This document shows positions 22,467 to 34,700 of a stretch of 64,000 nt of DNA, piece after piece. Position 1 is the stretch's first letter, and the number at the start of each line of letters is the position of its first letter. The notes beneath the pieces were generated by a model. That model was not told the origin of the DNA and searched no databases. It worked only from the letters and a program-made list of their open reading frames with translations. Source of the DNA: Bimastos eiseni (taxonomy: Eukaryota; Annelida; Clitellata; Crassiclitellata; Lumbricidae); contig OY365810.1 of NCBI GenBank assembly GCA_959347315.1, positions 28,820,924 to 28,884,923 of the forward strand, written 5' to 3'. The translations under genes and the position numbers were made by a program.

Positions 22467-25045
22467 TTAACCCTCACACCTCTAATTATTATATCAAACG
22501 CATTAAATTTGGCCGCTCACATCGGCCTTAGGAGGGGTAAGGGTTAATGCATTGGACCGTCATACTGGAACAACAGTTCAACAACCTTATCAATTCGCAA
22601 CATTGAACCGCTTGCTGCTCAGGAAACATTTTCTAATTGCTGTAATCGCATTTATTTCGATCCGTTGAGTAGAAATGTCTGTCGCCTTAGATATATAGGT
22701 TCTTCTTTTTTAATATTTATTGGGCCTATTGCATTTAACTGAAAATGGCATCGAAAATTGTACGATTCAAGCTTCTGCCTTTTGATCCTGTGGCCTTCGC
22801 TTAATTACTTCTGTGTTCCTACTATTTTTCCATGCTTCACAAAAAGAGTTTACAATTCCGGACCATAGTCATTTTTCCGGAATTCCGGGATTTTTTTCTG
22901 TGAAATTCCGAAATTATTCCGGAATTCCGGAATTCTCATTATGGTGTTCTGCCGCCCGAGCGCCTGCCTAGCGCTAACGGACGGTGTCGACCCCAGCTCG
23001 CTGACACGCCTGGAGTCGCCCGAGTCACCTTCTTACCAAATCTCAATGCCAAATGGTTACTCTCTATATCTACCAGGATGTTCGCTCTCACCAGTAAAGA
23101 TTAAAGATGGGCCTCTTCTCCAAGAAAGGTAACACTGTTGGAATTAGTCACGAGGTCTGACTGCCTATTCCGCGGTCGCCGAATGGGCAACGTTCTGAGG
23201 ATGGCCGTACTCAAAACAGGGTTCATTATCATACCGGCAGGAGTCTTCCTCGCCTTGCATACCTTTCAAGCTACTAGCCTCGTTTTCCTCTACCTGATGT
23301 CGTACCGTTCAGCATCTTGTGACTCTGAAACTATCGCCAATTAGGGACACCAAACGTTCTCTTAAGTTACGAGGTTCAGACATATTTGAAACAAGTCCAT
23401 AAGCCATTTCGGCCTATACAATTATCGGTAGCTAAATTCAACGTCTTGTACTCCTAGACATTACTGTTCTCAACTCTTTAAACTCTGTCGTCCTAGACAC
23501 TACAAGTCGCACAGCTCTTAGTCATGTCATCTCCGACACTTATCTATCACGCCTTCTGCTCAACACGTATCTCTCTCGGTCTATTTCCGTATATGGCATA
23601 AATGGCCGCACACGTATATTTTTCATGCACAATTGACGGACTAAGTTCCTGTCCTCTGTGTTAGCAGTTACCCACCAACACTGATATATTCTGCTTCGAT
23701 AAAAATGACACTGGCATGGTATTAACGGACACTGATAGAGCAGGTCTTCTGTCTATAAACTTCGCTATCTGCACACAGATCTTCGATCCGACCTACGCAC
23801 GAGGGGGCCCGACCTCGCACTTTAGTCAGTTCTCAGACGACAAGCAACCATGTATTCACCTGGGTACCCGATTACCCAAACGTACTCGTATCGATCACTT
23901 CGATCAGACACGCAACTAGATACACTTCGGGAAAACGGGAGGAGTATCTATGACCAACGTATGTAGCCAACAGTAATATTTACGCATCGATCAATACTTT
24001 GTCTACTGGTCTACTTGTTATCTCTAACCTGGGTTTTCGACTGCCCAGACTTTGACGGGCTTCTTGGTCAATTTCCGTGTGCGGTATACCGGCCTCACAC
24101 GCATAAGTTATCATGCACAAGATTGACCGTCCTCTGCTTTGGCAATTGTCCGCCAACACCGTAATATATTCTGATACTCGGGAAACCAGGAGGAGTAACT
24201 GTGACCAACGTAGGTAACAAACAAGAGTACCTATCGAACGAGCATAAAGCCATCAAGAAGAGTTACTTGACTTGTAACCTGAAGGTATCAATCGGCACCA
24301 ATGTTTTCTCTTGTTTGTCACGTGCTCTTCTAAAGTGTTCACCCTCCACGTGTAATTCTAGCGGGTCCTTCGGGAATTTCCCCGATATTTCTATCGAACG
24401 TATTCAATGGGGAACTTTCCCCGTATGTCCCAACGCTACACCGGCAGCTCTCTCGGTTTGTACGGCTGCTACTGCGGGAATCTACTCGGCTTGTATCTTT
24501 TGCGGCCACCCGAATTTTCACGTCTCCTACAACCTGCTGGTATTCGTGAGGAGTAACTATGACCGAACTAGGTAGCCAACAAGTATCTTTCTCGGCCTGC
24601 TTGCATCTGTCATATACTTTAGTATCCGATCACCCAGACTCTCACATGTCTGTAACTTCCTTGGACTGCACTTATTCCTCTCATCGTAGGATCATCTAGA
24701 TACTCGTCACCTAGAGCTCTGACCAACGGTAATGCACCAACTCTCGTTTCTCAGACTCGATTCTCTCACAGGCACCTGAGGTAAGTGTCACCACGTTACC
24801 TCTATGTTTCACACAGACCTGTATTATTATAATCACTTTCTCTGAAGCAATTGTACTCTGTCTCTTATACACTGGAACGAACCACTGGCAAATCTTTCGA
24901 GGAAGTCCTCGAAAAGAGATTATGTAGTTAGATCTACAAGAAGAAATTAGTAGACGCCTCGCGGGGAAACCGCGAGCCAAGATATTGCAACTAGACAGAC
25001 AAGTGAATAGATTTCTGGAAAACCGAGAGGAGTAACTTTGACCAA

Positions 25046-25317
25046 CATAGGTAGCCAGTAAGAATATTTACCGAAAGACCGTAAGACAATCAAGAAGACA
25101 TACTGCGGGGACACCGCAAGTACAGATATTACGTTTAGTAACTCAAGTAAAGATACGCGGGGAACCGCGACCTAAGACATTGCGATCAGACACGCATACA
25201 GTGAATGACTTGGAGAAATTTCCGGAGGCCCCAGCGGAGTCCACTAGTCTTGAAGAGAACGGCGACGAAAGACCACGTCGACGATCGATTCGACCTCCTC
25301 GTTGGCTGGACGATTAT
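25046..25317 (+). pseudogene. Short open frame ending like a Gypsy-type pol C-terminus
   Basis: One plus frame is open from about 25046 to TGA at 25315-25317. Its last part reads VNDLEKFPEAPAESTSLEEN and ends RPRRRSIRPPRWLDDYY. An Arg/Pro-rich tail with PPRWLDDY recalls the end of some Gypsy-type polyproteins. The upstream part is made of the element's tandem hairpin repeats, so its openness may be accidental. No integrase or reverse transcriptase was seen. Confidence 0.25.
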
Positions 25318-27129
25318 TATTGAACAAGAAGTTTTGCTTAATGAATGCTTTGAGGACAGGTGGCCGCTTAATTGCGCAGGTTTCTTGGAAGATGTTGGGA
25401 ACATATTTTGAGTTTCTTTTGATGACAATTTTTCGTTGAATTGAATATATGTCTAGTACCGAAACGTCTAACAATTGCGGTGCTCTTGACCGCAAACTTG
25501 CCTGTTTTATCGATTGTTACTGAAGATCGTTGTTTTAGTTTCGTCTTGATAAAAGCATTTTAGTTACATTGTCTATTAGTAAGTAAATACTTAGCTAAAG
25601 CTCAGTAACTTTCCGACGAATATGGTCAGATGACCTTGTTACGCATACGACATAATTTGCGTAACAAGGAAACAGGTACCGTTCAGTGACGCTAATTTAT
25701 TTTTAAGAAGACTGGCGGATCGATTTTGTTTCACAGGACCGCGAAGGTTCTTTTGGGTTATTGGAATCGATGTAGTGTGCTGTACCGTTTTTGCCGTACT
25801 GCACGAGTTATAAAGTATAACCGCAATCTTTGCGGCTATTGCGCATGTGAGACGATCACATGATTTGAAATTCTAACTTTACTTCCGAACAGAAATTCGT
25901 CAGTGAGTAGTCGATGATTGAACGGTACCTATAGAATCTTAGAATTGGCTACGATGCAAAGCAAGCCCTGATTGACATAATAGTTAATGATTCAATGTTT
26001 ACGTGGACGGTTGCGTCTAACAACGCCTACATGTAACTGCATGTCCTATAAATAGTTACTTCATTTTATTTAAGAAGTTTTATGTTAGCAATGATTTATG
26101 TATATAATTTAATTTGTAAAAAAAATATTATTGCTGCAACGCATTGCTGGTTTTTGTGCTGCGAGGTCCGTGACGAGTGATGTATGAGCAAGATCGGGAG
26201 ATTGTTGGTGACTTTTCTCTCCTACGCTCCCTTGCCAGTTTGGTCAGGTGGAACTCAGATTCAAGACAGAGGGCCTGTTAAGGTTGATAACTCGATGAGG
26301 AATAGACTGATTGCCAGTGCACCGGTAAAGATACCTGGCACCATTAAACAGGCTGTCGCCAGTGCAGATCGCTGGAGAGTATCGCGGTTCGTTGGCGTAC
26401 GTGCGTGGTAGCTGAGGTTCTTGGGTTTGTGGACGGAGTTGGACGTCCCATAACCGGTATTCTGGCCGATAATCAAGAATCGGTACCTTGCCTTCTAATT
26501 GGATCTGGGTTGGAGATGTTTCTGTGTCACGAATGATAGGTCCCCGGTTTTCTCGAAGATGCTCCGCATCAACGTAAGGTGGGGAGAGTGTGGCGGACAG
26601 GCCACAAAGCTTGGATTAAAGAAGTTGTTCGTAATTAATCGGCTCGCCATAGCGCTTAATTTGCGTACATTTTCTTACAATGTTGGTATTGGAGGGAAGA
26701 CCGATCGGCGGTTTGTAGTTCTGTGCATAGCGTGCAGACGCATGAATCGGGTTGAGTATAGCCTGACATGCGGTGCGTCGCTTATATTGTAGAGTGGTGA
26801 CGACTGCTCTGCATATACGGTGCATTGAATTCTTTGGTTAGCGATTAATACCGCACACCCGTGTGGTCGGTGAGCGTTCGTTCAAAGCCTGGTTCACGGC
26901 AAGTTGCGAAAAAATATAGTTGCGGACGAGAGGGCGTCCAAAAACTAGTCCGAGCTACATCCGAGCGTCTGGTGTTGAGACCGACTCTGCCGATCTGATA
27001 GGGCTGGGGCCCCACCCTGTTATCGATCGCGAGAAAGTCTGCAGCCGATCGTGAGGTTGCTTCCTCGGGAAGGTCCGACAGTGAAATAAATAAATCACAG
27101 GTCTGTGTAAAGACCGGGTAAAGCCCGGG

Positions 27130-27340
27130 TTAGCCGTTCGCATATACCAAGAGAGGCCTCGGCGGCCGACAGTGAGACAGACTGGGTGAGTCCCAGAAGG
27201 GACCGACCGCATATACCGAGAGAGGCCTCGGCGGCCGACAGTGAGACAGACTGGGTGAGTCCCAGAAGGGACCGACCGCATATACTTAGAGAGGCCTCGG
27301 CGGCCGACAGATAGATAGACTGGGAAAAATCCCCGACCGC
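27130..27340. repeat. 69-bp tandem repeat, three copies
   Basis: Three near-identical copies contain GAGAGGCCTCGGCGGCCGAC and GACAGACTGGGTGAGTCCC; the last is diverged at its end. A shortened version precedes them. They lie in the right half of the 22844-28996 element. Confidence 0.9.
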
Positions 27341-27545
27341 GCAGACCGTGAGAAAGTTTTGGTAACCAAGAAATATAAATGTTGGCTACCTAGATCGGTC
27401 ATAGTTAATCCTCGCGTTTTCCAGCAGGTTGTCGGATACGCAAAAGTTCCGGGTGGCCGAGACCGAGAAAATTAGGGTGGCAGCTAGAAATACAAGCCGG
27501 CTAGATTCCCGTTGTAGCAACAGACCGAAAGAGAGGCCGGTTAAA

Positions 27546-27725
27546 CGTTCGATAAATACGGGGAAAGTTTCCCATTGAATACGTTCGATAAATACGGGGA
27601 AAGTTTCCCATTGAATACGTTCGATAAATGCGGGGAAAGTTTCCCATTGAATACGTTCGATAAATACGGGGAAAGTTTCCCATTGAATACGTTCGATAAA
27701 TACGGGGAGGGTGACCCCATTGGTG
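27546..27725. repeat. 36-bp tandem repeat, five copies
   Basis: Five copies of ACGTTCGATAAATACGGGGA followed by AAGTTTCCCATTGAAT. The left arm of the same element carries a single inverted copy at about 24390-24425, so the array expanded in one arm only. Confidence 0.9.
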
Positions 27726-27849
27726 CTCACTACGATTACAAGAAACGGTCGTGACTGGTGCCGAAGACCTCAATAACTGCGGCTGTTTCCTCATCTCCTT
27801 TTCCTTGTAATATATATACTTGGCTACCTAACGTGGTCATGCTTACTCC

Positions 27850-28180
27850 CGCGGTCTTCCGCGATATCTTTATTTGCGTGTCTAATCGCAATATCTTTAC
27901 TCGCGGTTTCCCCGCGATAACTTTACCTGCGCGTCTGATTCGCAATATCTTTATTCGCGGTTTCCCCGTGATACCTCTTCTTGATTGTCTTACGGTCTTT
28001 CGATAAATATTCTTGTTGGCTACCTAACGTGGTCATACATACTTCTGCGGTCTTCCGTGGTTTCTTGACTTGCGTATCTGATCGCAACAATATCTTTACT
28101 CGCGGTTTCCCCGCGATATCTTTACTTGTGTATCTGAACGCAGTATCTTTAACCGCGGTTCCCCGCGATATCTCTTCTTG
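27850..28180. repeat. Iterated CGCGG-hairpin subrepeats
   Basis: At least five short palindromes of the type CGCGGTTTCCCCGCG or GCGGTCTTCCGC are spaced 40-60 bp apart, separated by ATCTTTACTCG/GATCGCAATATC words. The whole unit starting at GGCTACCTAACGTGGTCAT is repeated about 185 bp apart (27822, 28018, 28215). Confidence 0.8.
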
Positions 28181-29305
28181 ACTGTATTACGGTTTTTCGA
28201 TACATATTCTTCTTGGCTACCTAACGTGGTCATAGATACTCCCCGGGTTTTCCCGAGGTCTCAGTATATTACGGTGTGGGTGGACCACTGAAAAACGCAG
28301 AGGACGGTCAATCGTGGTGCATGATAATTTATACGTGCGAGGCCGGTATGCCACACACGGAGACATGGAGCGAGAGGTACATGAAGAGTGGAAGGTGCGA
28401 TTTCCGGTGGATAAGTGTCTGGGAAAAGGCGACGTTCAGATCAGTGGCCAGTATTGCCTACGGCAAAGTGACGAAGGGACTTGTTACAAATATTTCTGCT
28501 CTGCGGAACAGGGAGAACGTTTGATGCCCCCTTTTGGCGATTGTTTAAGAGTCACGAGATGTAGAATGATACGACGAAGCTCAGGTCAGGTAGAGAGAAA
28601 TAGGAAAACCGTCTCTAAGCGAGTAAACAAGAAAAGGAAGACTCCGGTCGGTAAAAGAGCGAACCCTGTTCTGAATAAAGGTCATCCTCAGGACGTTGCC
28701 CCTCCGGCGACCGCGGAAGTGATAGAGTCTGATCCCGAGACAGAGTCATATACTGCTGCCTCTTTTAGAGAAACGGTCAACCCCGATTCTCCTCTGACAT
28801 TCACTGCTACGATAGGCATAGATGGAGAACGGTCAGGCTATGCTAAAAATCGACTTAGAAGTGACTTGAGTGGCTCCAGACACAGAAGAGGGCTGGAGCC
28901 GACACCGTTGCGCGACCTGGTAGTGTCCGAACGGTGTACGCCACAGTAAAAGACCAGAATTTCCGGAATTCGGAAATTCCAGAATTGCAATCTCTATTCA
29001 CAACCCTAGCCGCGTTCTGTGCTGTCTTCCGCGTGCTGACGCGTTATATTTGACCACCTAACCCAGTGTGGTATTACCGTTTTAGGTAACAAGAATGCTA
29101 TGGAAATGACTCGTTTCCAATTACACTTATCCTACATGCAAAAGGAATTCGATCGTTTAATTCACACATCCAGCTGATACAGTCGCAGTTAGGATTACAC
29201 AGACAGTAATGGACGGTAATGTCAGAATTGTCTTAGCTAATTCTGGGATAAATGGGGTCAGTATAATTACTAATTATAATTAGGCTATTAGGCTATATTT
29301 ATAAT

Positions 29306-29429
29306 ACAGGCGAGGCCAAAGGTTATTATCGTCTTATTGTGACAATGTAGATTGCTTGCATTCCCTTTACCCTCTCATAATGCTGAGCACGAAATTGCTC
29401 ATTGTGATTATTTTTATATTGTTCATACC
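29306..29429 (+). repeat. 124-bp direct duplication, copy 1
   Basis: It is identical to 30834-30957 except for one base (TTTTTATATT against TTTTTAGATT), 1,528 bp apart. Similarity stops abruptly on both sides. Confidence 0.95.
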
Positions 29430-29984
29430 CTGATGTTCTCGCTCATTGCGTCTGCAGGCGGTTCAATAAGTGCATACATACTTACTTACTATTTGCCTCA
29501 GTTATTTCGGAGATCAAATCGTGCTTGGATCAAGTTTTTAAATGCGCCAACAGGAACCAGCAGTTCAAGCCACTTAAATTGTTCATTAATTGTTTTGCTC
29601 ATTTAAATTGTTTTAAATTGTTTAAATGTTGAATGGAGCTGCAAAGTGATGTCGTCTACTTTCCCAGGGGTTGGTTTTTTATTGATAAGTTTACTTACTC
29701 TTAATTAAGACGTACATGGTTTTATAATTCAGTCACCCGCATAGTAGTGTCGTTCACGAGCATCAAAAGTAACGCTACCAAAGCTCATTAGAGCTTGTTT
29801 ATAAGTGTATTTTAAAGTATGCACTTTGGACATTGTAGCTCTTACTTCTGTCAGGTTGTTGTTATTCATATCTAACTTTTCCAGTTGTGTATTGTTAGAT
29901 TGTCTTCTTTTGCTAACGCATGTTCAGTTTTGTTTGCCTTTTCATGCCCGCTATAATAGATGCAAGCATGCATGTAACGGGTGT

Positions 29985-30215
29985 GGGTAAAATGCGAACT
30001 GCGAACCGGTAAAATGCGAACCGTTTGCGAACTTGTTTTCGATTAGCTGCCAAAAGTCACGTGACCGGTTCGCGCCTATGGTTGCCATTTATTTTTTTAT
30101 TCATGCGACCAAATGTTTTCGGCAATTATCTGTAAACGATACTAACTATGACCCTGAACCCTATCTATTAACTACACTAACCCTGATCCTAACCCTAACC
30201 GACCCTCACGATATG
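29985..30215 (+). repeat. GCGAACCGGT repeat with telomere-like words
   Basis: AAAATGCGAAC occurs twice near 29990-30020, and an inverted GACCGGTTCGCG follows at 30060. At 30165-30215 imperfect CTAACCCT units run (ACTAACCCTGATCCTAACCC). It resembles a small repetitive element with inverted GCGAACCGGT ends. Confidence 0.5.
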
Positions 30216-30833
30216 CACATCCAGAATGAACGATTAAGTGATGTTCTTTGCAGAATTATTGGCAGCTGCAAAAGCTAAACAACGACAACTAAAACTTTCT
30301 TTTGGTGTTACAATTTTTTTTTTGGTCAGAAGTCAGTTTGAAATAGACCTGTCTCTTTAAAACTGATGTTTCTTCAACAGCAGCAAAAATGCTAGAGCTA
30401 CAACTATTTTCCTTGAGTGTCCATAGGAATATTTTATTGGTGGAGAATTGTTGGCACAGGGACTAACAACGGTGCCAAAAGCAACCAATCGTATCGCCCT
30501 CAGCACTCACTTATGCGATTAGGGTTCTGACATGGATTTCAACAGCTACTTTTTGAAGCATTTGATATGGAACCTGTTGCAGAGTTATGGAACCCAGGCA
30601 GTAATATCTGGATGTCTGTTTGAAAAAAAACTGCTAGCTTTGAAAGTATATAATGGTCAAAGACTTATCTAAATGGTTAAGTGTTTTTGTATCGAAAATT
30701 GTGTTGTAATAATCAGAGCAAGCAATAGATTTTTTATAAATATGTGATAATTCAGGTGGAGCAGATGCTCTCTCTGTGGATGCCTGTGGTTTTCCCAACT
30801 TTGTGCATAGACCTATGTTTGGAAAAGTATCAA

Positions 30834-30957
30834 ACAGGCGAGGCCAAAGGTTATTATCGTCTTATTGTGACAATGTAGATTGCTTGCATTCCCTTTACCC
30901 TCTCATAATGCTGAGCACGAAATTGCTCATTGTGATTATTTTTAGATTGTTCATACC
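30834..30957 (+). repeat. 124-bp direct duplication, copy 2
   Basis: Second copy of the block at 29306-29429, with one mismatch. Confidence 0.95.
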
Positions 30958-31756
30958 TTGCCTTCTTCAGCGTTGTAGGCTCTGACGATGTGTCGTAAAA
31001 ACCAGCTCCGATTTGCCTACTCTTTCACAGAATTGACCATGTCTGCCATTTCTTACTGTACCGCTTTGTTGTTTGTTTTACTTTTGTGTTAGCATTGTGT
31101 AGCTGAGTGCTTCCTTTGTAGGTTTTAAATATGCAAAGATGGCGATGACTGATTTTCTTCATCTGATCAACTGAGAACCATGTAAGAAGCGGGCATTTGA
31201 AATTCTCGCTATGGCACGGTGCTTTCGCCCTTGTCAACGGTTGTTCTGGATCAAGTATTTTGTATTTGTTGTCAACTTTTTGGTTTGGGTGAGCTGACCC
31301 ATGATTTCCTTTTTAAACAACTTGTGAATGCTAATGGGGTTAGCTTGCTAGATTAGGGCTTTTATCTTTATGTTGTACAATGAAAGAACACTTTGAACAT
31401 ATAATCTTGATGCTTCATCATAGTGCTGATTCTGGTATGAGACTGTCTGGGAGGGACTATTTTAGAAATAAACACGTTATTGCATGACAATACAAGTTTA
31501 TGGAATAGAATACCTTGTAACTAACCAATTAGCAACTGCAAACTACATTTCGGTGTACAAACTAAGCGAGTTTGTATGTGAACGTGTTAAGAATGACATT
31601 GATTGTTGACAGCAATAGAAATAATGTGACATCTTGATATGGTTCCAGACACCACATTATACATGTAGCAACTATCCAGTGTACTATTTTTGGAAATGCT
31701 GGTCATGCATGTATAATAGTCATATTATAACATATTGGTGGTTGCTGATTGGTTAG

Positions 31757-34700
31757 GTGTTTGGTCTTGTGTCATTGGCTGTGGGTCTGTGGGCCAATTT
31801 TGACAACAGAGCTCCTTCAACTCTTCTTGATCATCTTCCGGTCGTTCCAGCACTTTTGCTGGTGGTCATTGGTGTCGTCAGCTTCTGTGTCGGACTCTTC
31901 GGTTGGCTGGGAGCACTTCGCGAAAACATGTGCCTCATCAGAACAGTAAGAACCTGAGTGTCTTGTTGGTGATCATTTATCCCTCCTCCTATGACCTATA
32001 TTTATGCATTTATTGACTCACTTTCACTCAATGACCTATTTTTTCATGCTCCGATTTACCATAGGACTGGATGAATGTCTTCTGTGTGCATGTCTGTAAG
32101 TATTTTGCTGTTTGAACTTGTTTGATTGACAAAGAGATGGAGACAGAAATAGAATGGGAAACTGCTCCCTACTGATGCTGCTTGGGATGGTAGTTTAATG
32201 TCTTGTTCTTGGCTTGAAAATATAAAAAAATATATGAAAAATATAAATTCTATTAAAAAAACATACTGAAATAACTTCAATTATCTGAAAGTGGAAAGAT
32301 GTCTGTGAGAGAACCTGAAATTGTGAAGTTTACACAATTTGAAGTTATTGACAAAACAATAGCTGTGGCGTGCCATTTGTCGTGATGTAAAACCACCATA
32401 ACTGAAACGATTGGAACAACTTCGAGATTCTCAGGGTGATTAAGGATATGTGCAAATTTATAATTTTCTTTAGTATAAATTGGTATCTGAATTTGCTTGT
32501 TTAAAATCGTCTAGAAGATTATTTCTTTATACTATTCAGAAGATAGGCCGACAAAGGTTTATCGATAAAGGTAAATGCGTCAATACAAAAACTGTTCTCG
32601 GGAATTGGTACTAGGCCTAGGCCTACATTATAAGTTTCAAATTGAAATTATAAATGAACCTTATTCTCAAAACTGATACATGAGTACTTTACAGCCTTTT
32701 ATATAAGATCATTGGTCTTTTATTGCCTCGAACTGTCTCATGCTGTCTTGAACCTAGTGTCTTGGTCTTGGTACCTCACTGTTTCGGTCTCGGCGCCTCA
32801 CTGTCTCGGTCTCATCTTGGTCTCAAAGTTCAAAGTCTTGCATACAACACTGGTAAATTGAGGCAAAACCAAAAGATTCATAAAATGTTTGCAGACTGCC
32901 AAACTAAAAATCAAGAGAATGAGACTTTCTTTAAATATTTGAAACTTGACTTGTACTTGGTGCAGTTGAACTCATCAAATTTGGTACTCAGACTCAGCAG
33001 AAAATTGACACATGCGGTTCCTCCCTATTCAGTATTAATGCATGGGAAGGTGATAATGAATGTTAGCAACTTCTTTACAGTAACACTTGACGCTCCAGCG
33101 GGATTGGTATTAGGATTCTTTTATTTATTCTATTCCTGCATAATCATTCATATGCTTTAACATAGACTAGAAAATGAACAGAGAGGAGTAAGAGTAGGAA
33201 AAAACATGCTAGAATGTGAATTTAGCTGGTGGAAAGGTTTTTTACTTCCTTTTCTTTATTTAGCCTGAGCATTGATTACTTTTTCAGTTCTGCGTTTTGT
33301 CTTCTGTCCTGTTTGTTGGTGAAGTGGTCTCGGGAATCCTTATGTTCATGCTCATGGATCAGATCAAAGCGACAATCACATCTTACTTGATTGCAGCAGT
33401 TGTCACCTACCAGGATGATGAACTGGTCCAGGAATTTCTTGACTATGTCCAGCAGAAGGTATCAACAGATTTATTTTTTTATGTCCTGCCTTCCCTCCTG
33501 CCTACTTGCCTCACTCCTGCTGCACTATCTGCCTGCATGCTTACTTTCCTGCCTGCTACTGTACCTTGCTATCTGCCTGTCGCTGATGCTGCCAATATGT
33601 TTAGCTGTATCTTTGTTTCAGTGCATCTCTCTTTTCCTCTGTTCTGGAGTCTTTGAACTGTGTAAATTCCTTTGTGTGGCATGTATCTGTATCTCACTTG
33701 GCCTCTGTTCTTGTATCTATGATTTGTATTCCTTTGTGAGGCGTGTATTTTTATCTCTCTTTTCCTCTGTTCTGTGCCTATCCTGTCTGCTGACTTTTTT
33801 TCTATGTTGTACGGTGCCCTTGTACTGGTTAGGGCTGCGTTTACGGCGCCTTATAAATCGGCGTTGTTATTATTATGGATTGCTTTCCTTTGTGAGACGT
33901 GTATCTGTCTTCCAGTTGGAGTGCTGTGGTGGAACCGGTTTCCATGATTGGGAGAAAAACGTCGCCTTCAGTTGTTCGTCTTCTTCGTCGCTTTTACGCT
34001 GCAGTGTTCCACTGTCTTGCTGCACTCAGCCGACTGGCATCCACTGTGGACTCCAGGTGCGTCTAAACCAGGTCGGTTCATCAGTTAACAATGTCTCTCG
34101 CTAGGGCCAGACTCTTCTAGTGAGGTTGCTGTTTTCATTAATTGGTATACACTGTTCTCCATTGTGATTGTGAGACCAATGATGTATAAATCTCTACATG
34201 CCAAATTTATGATTTCTGCTTAAAACTTATTAGCTGAATTACCCGGCTTTGCCTGGGTGAAAATGATGTAAGGTTGTCCTTACAATTCTGAAATGTGTTG
34301 AACATTGCTTCCCCGTGCTGGTTTTGTATAGTAGATTGAGGACATTACCGAGTTCTTTCAAATGACTGCTATTTTGTGGATTACTTTTGTTAAAATTAGT
34401 TTACATTGTTGATTTTTACACCAAATAATAACAATTGTAGACTTGTATATGAAAACAAGATGCCTAGTTAGCTGGGCAATGGTCCTTTTGTGGGCATTGT
34501 CATTTACATTTGTGATATGATTTTTGTACATTGAAACAGGATGGTATCGCTTATCTCTACACGATTGTGTAGTTGAGCATCGTTTTGGCTGAAAAATTTT
34601 CCTTTGCTCTACTAAGTGATAATATACATGCAATTTTTGCAAATGCAGAAGAAAAGAAACAATCAATTTGGCTGGTTTAGTAGGCCCTATATTCATTTAT

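Larger units (their letters stand above)
22844..28996. mobile_element. 6.15-kb element with long, hairpin-rich inverted arms
   Basis: The tips are inverted: AAGAGTTTACAATTCCGG at 22844 and, on the other strand, TAGAGATTGCAATTCTGG from 28996 (14 of 18). The flanks read TTCACAAA (22836-22843) and TTCACAAC (28997-29004). Inverted similarity continues inside: 22950-23040 matches 28860-28945, about 24190-24590 matches 28260-27385, and 25030-25200 resembles 27990-28260. The arms are built of AGGTAGCCAAC...GACCACGT units with CGCGGGGAAACCGCG hairpins, plus 36-bp and 69-bp tandem arrays in the right arm. The centre (about 25.4-27.0 kb) has no recognisable transposase. The 8-bp duplication favours a hAT-like, foldback-type element. 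Confidence 0.7.
28997..31756. other. Region upstream of the tetraspanin exons, with dispersed repeats
   Basis: This should contain the missing first tetraspanin exon (start codon and first half of TM1), but no exon with fitting phase-0 donor was found. It holds a duplicated 124-bp block, a GCGAACCGGT repeat and telomere-like CCTAACCCTAACC words. Confidence 0.4.

Noticed and set aside
27386..27794. Minus-strand frames with a 12-residue repeat (VFIERIQWETFP)
   Set aside because: Translation of the 36-bp tandem repeat inside a mobile element.
28314..28949. 211-residue open frame on the plus strand, the longest non-repetitive one in its area
   Set aside because: It lies in the right arm of the 22844-28996 element; the homologous left arm (from about 22950, inverted) does not keep the frame. 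No domain is recognisable, so openness is probably chance in a GC-richer arm.
30165..30215. Telomere tract
   Set aside because: Only a few imperfect CTAACCCT units; too short and degenerate to call an interstitial telomere.
33391..34104. 237-residue Cys/Leu/Ser-rich plus-strand frame
   Set aside because: It runs over tetraspanin exons 2 and 3 in a wrong frame and over a pyrimidine-rich intron; the true frame gives the tetraspanin.
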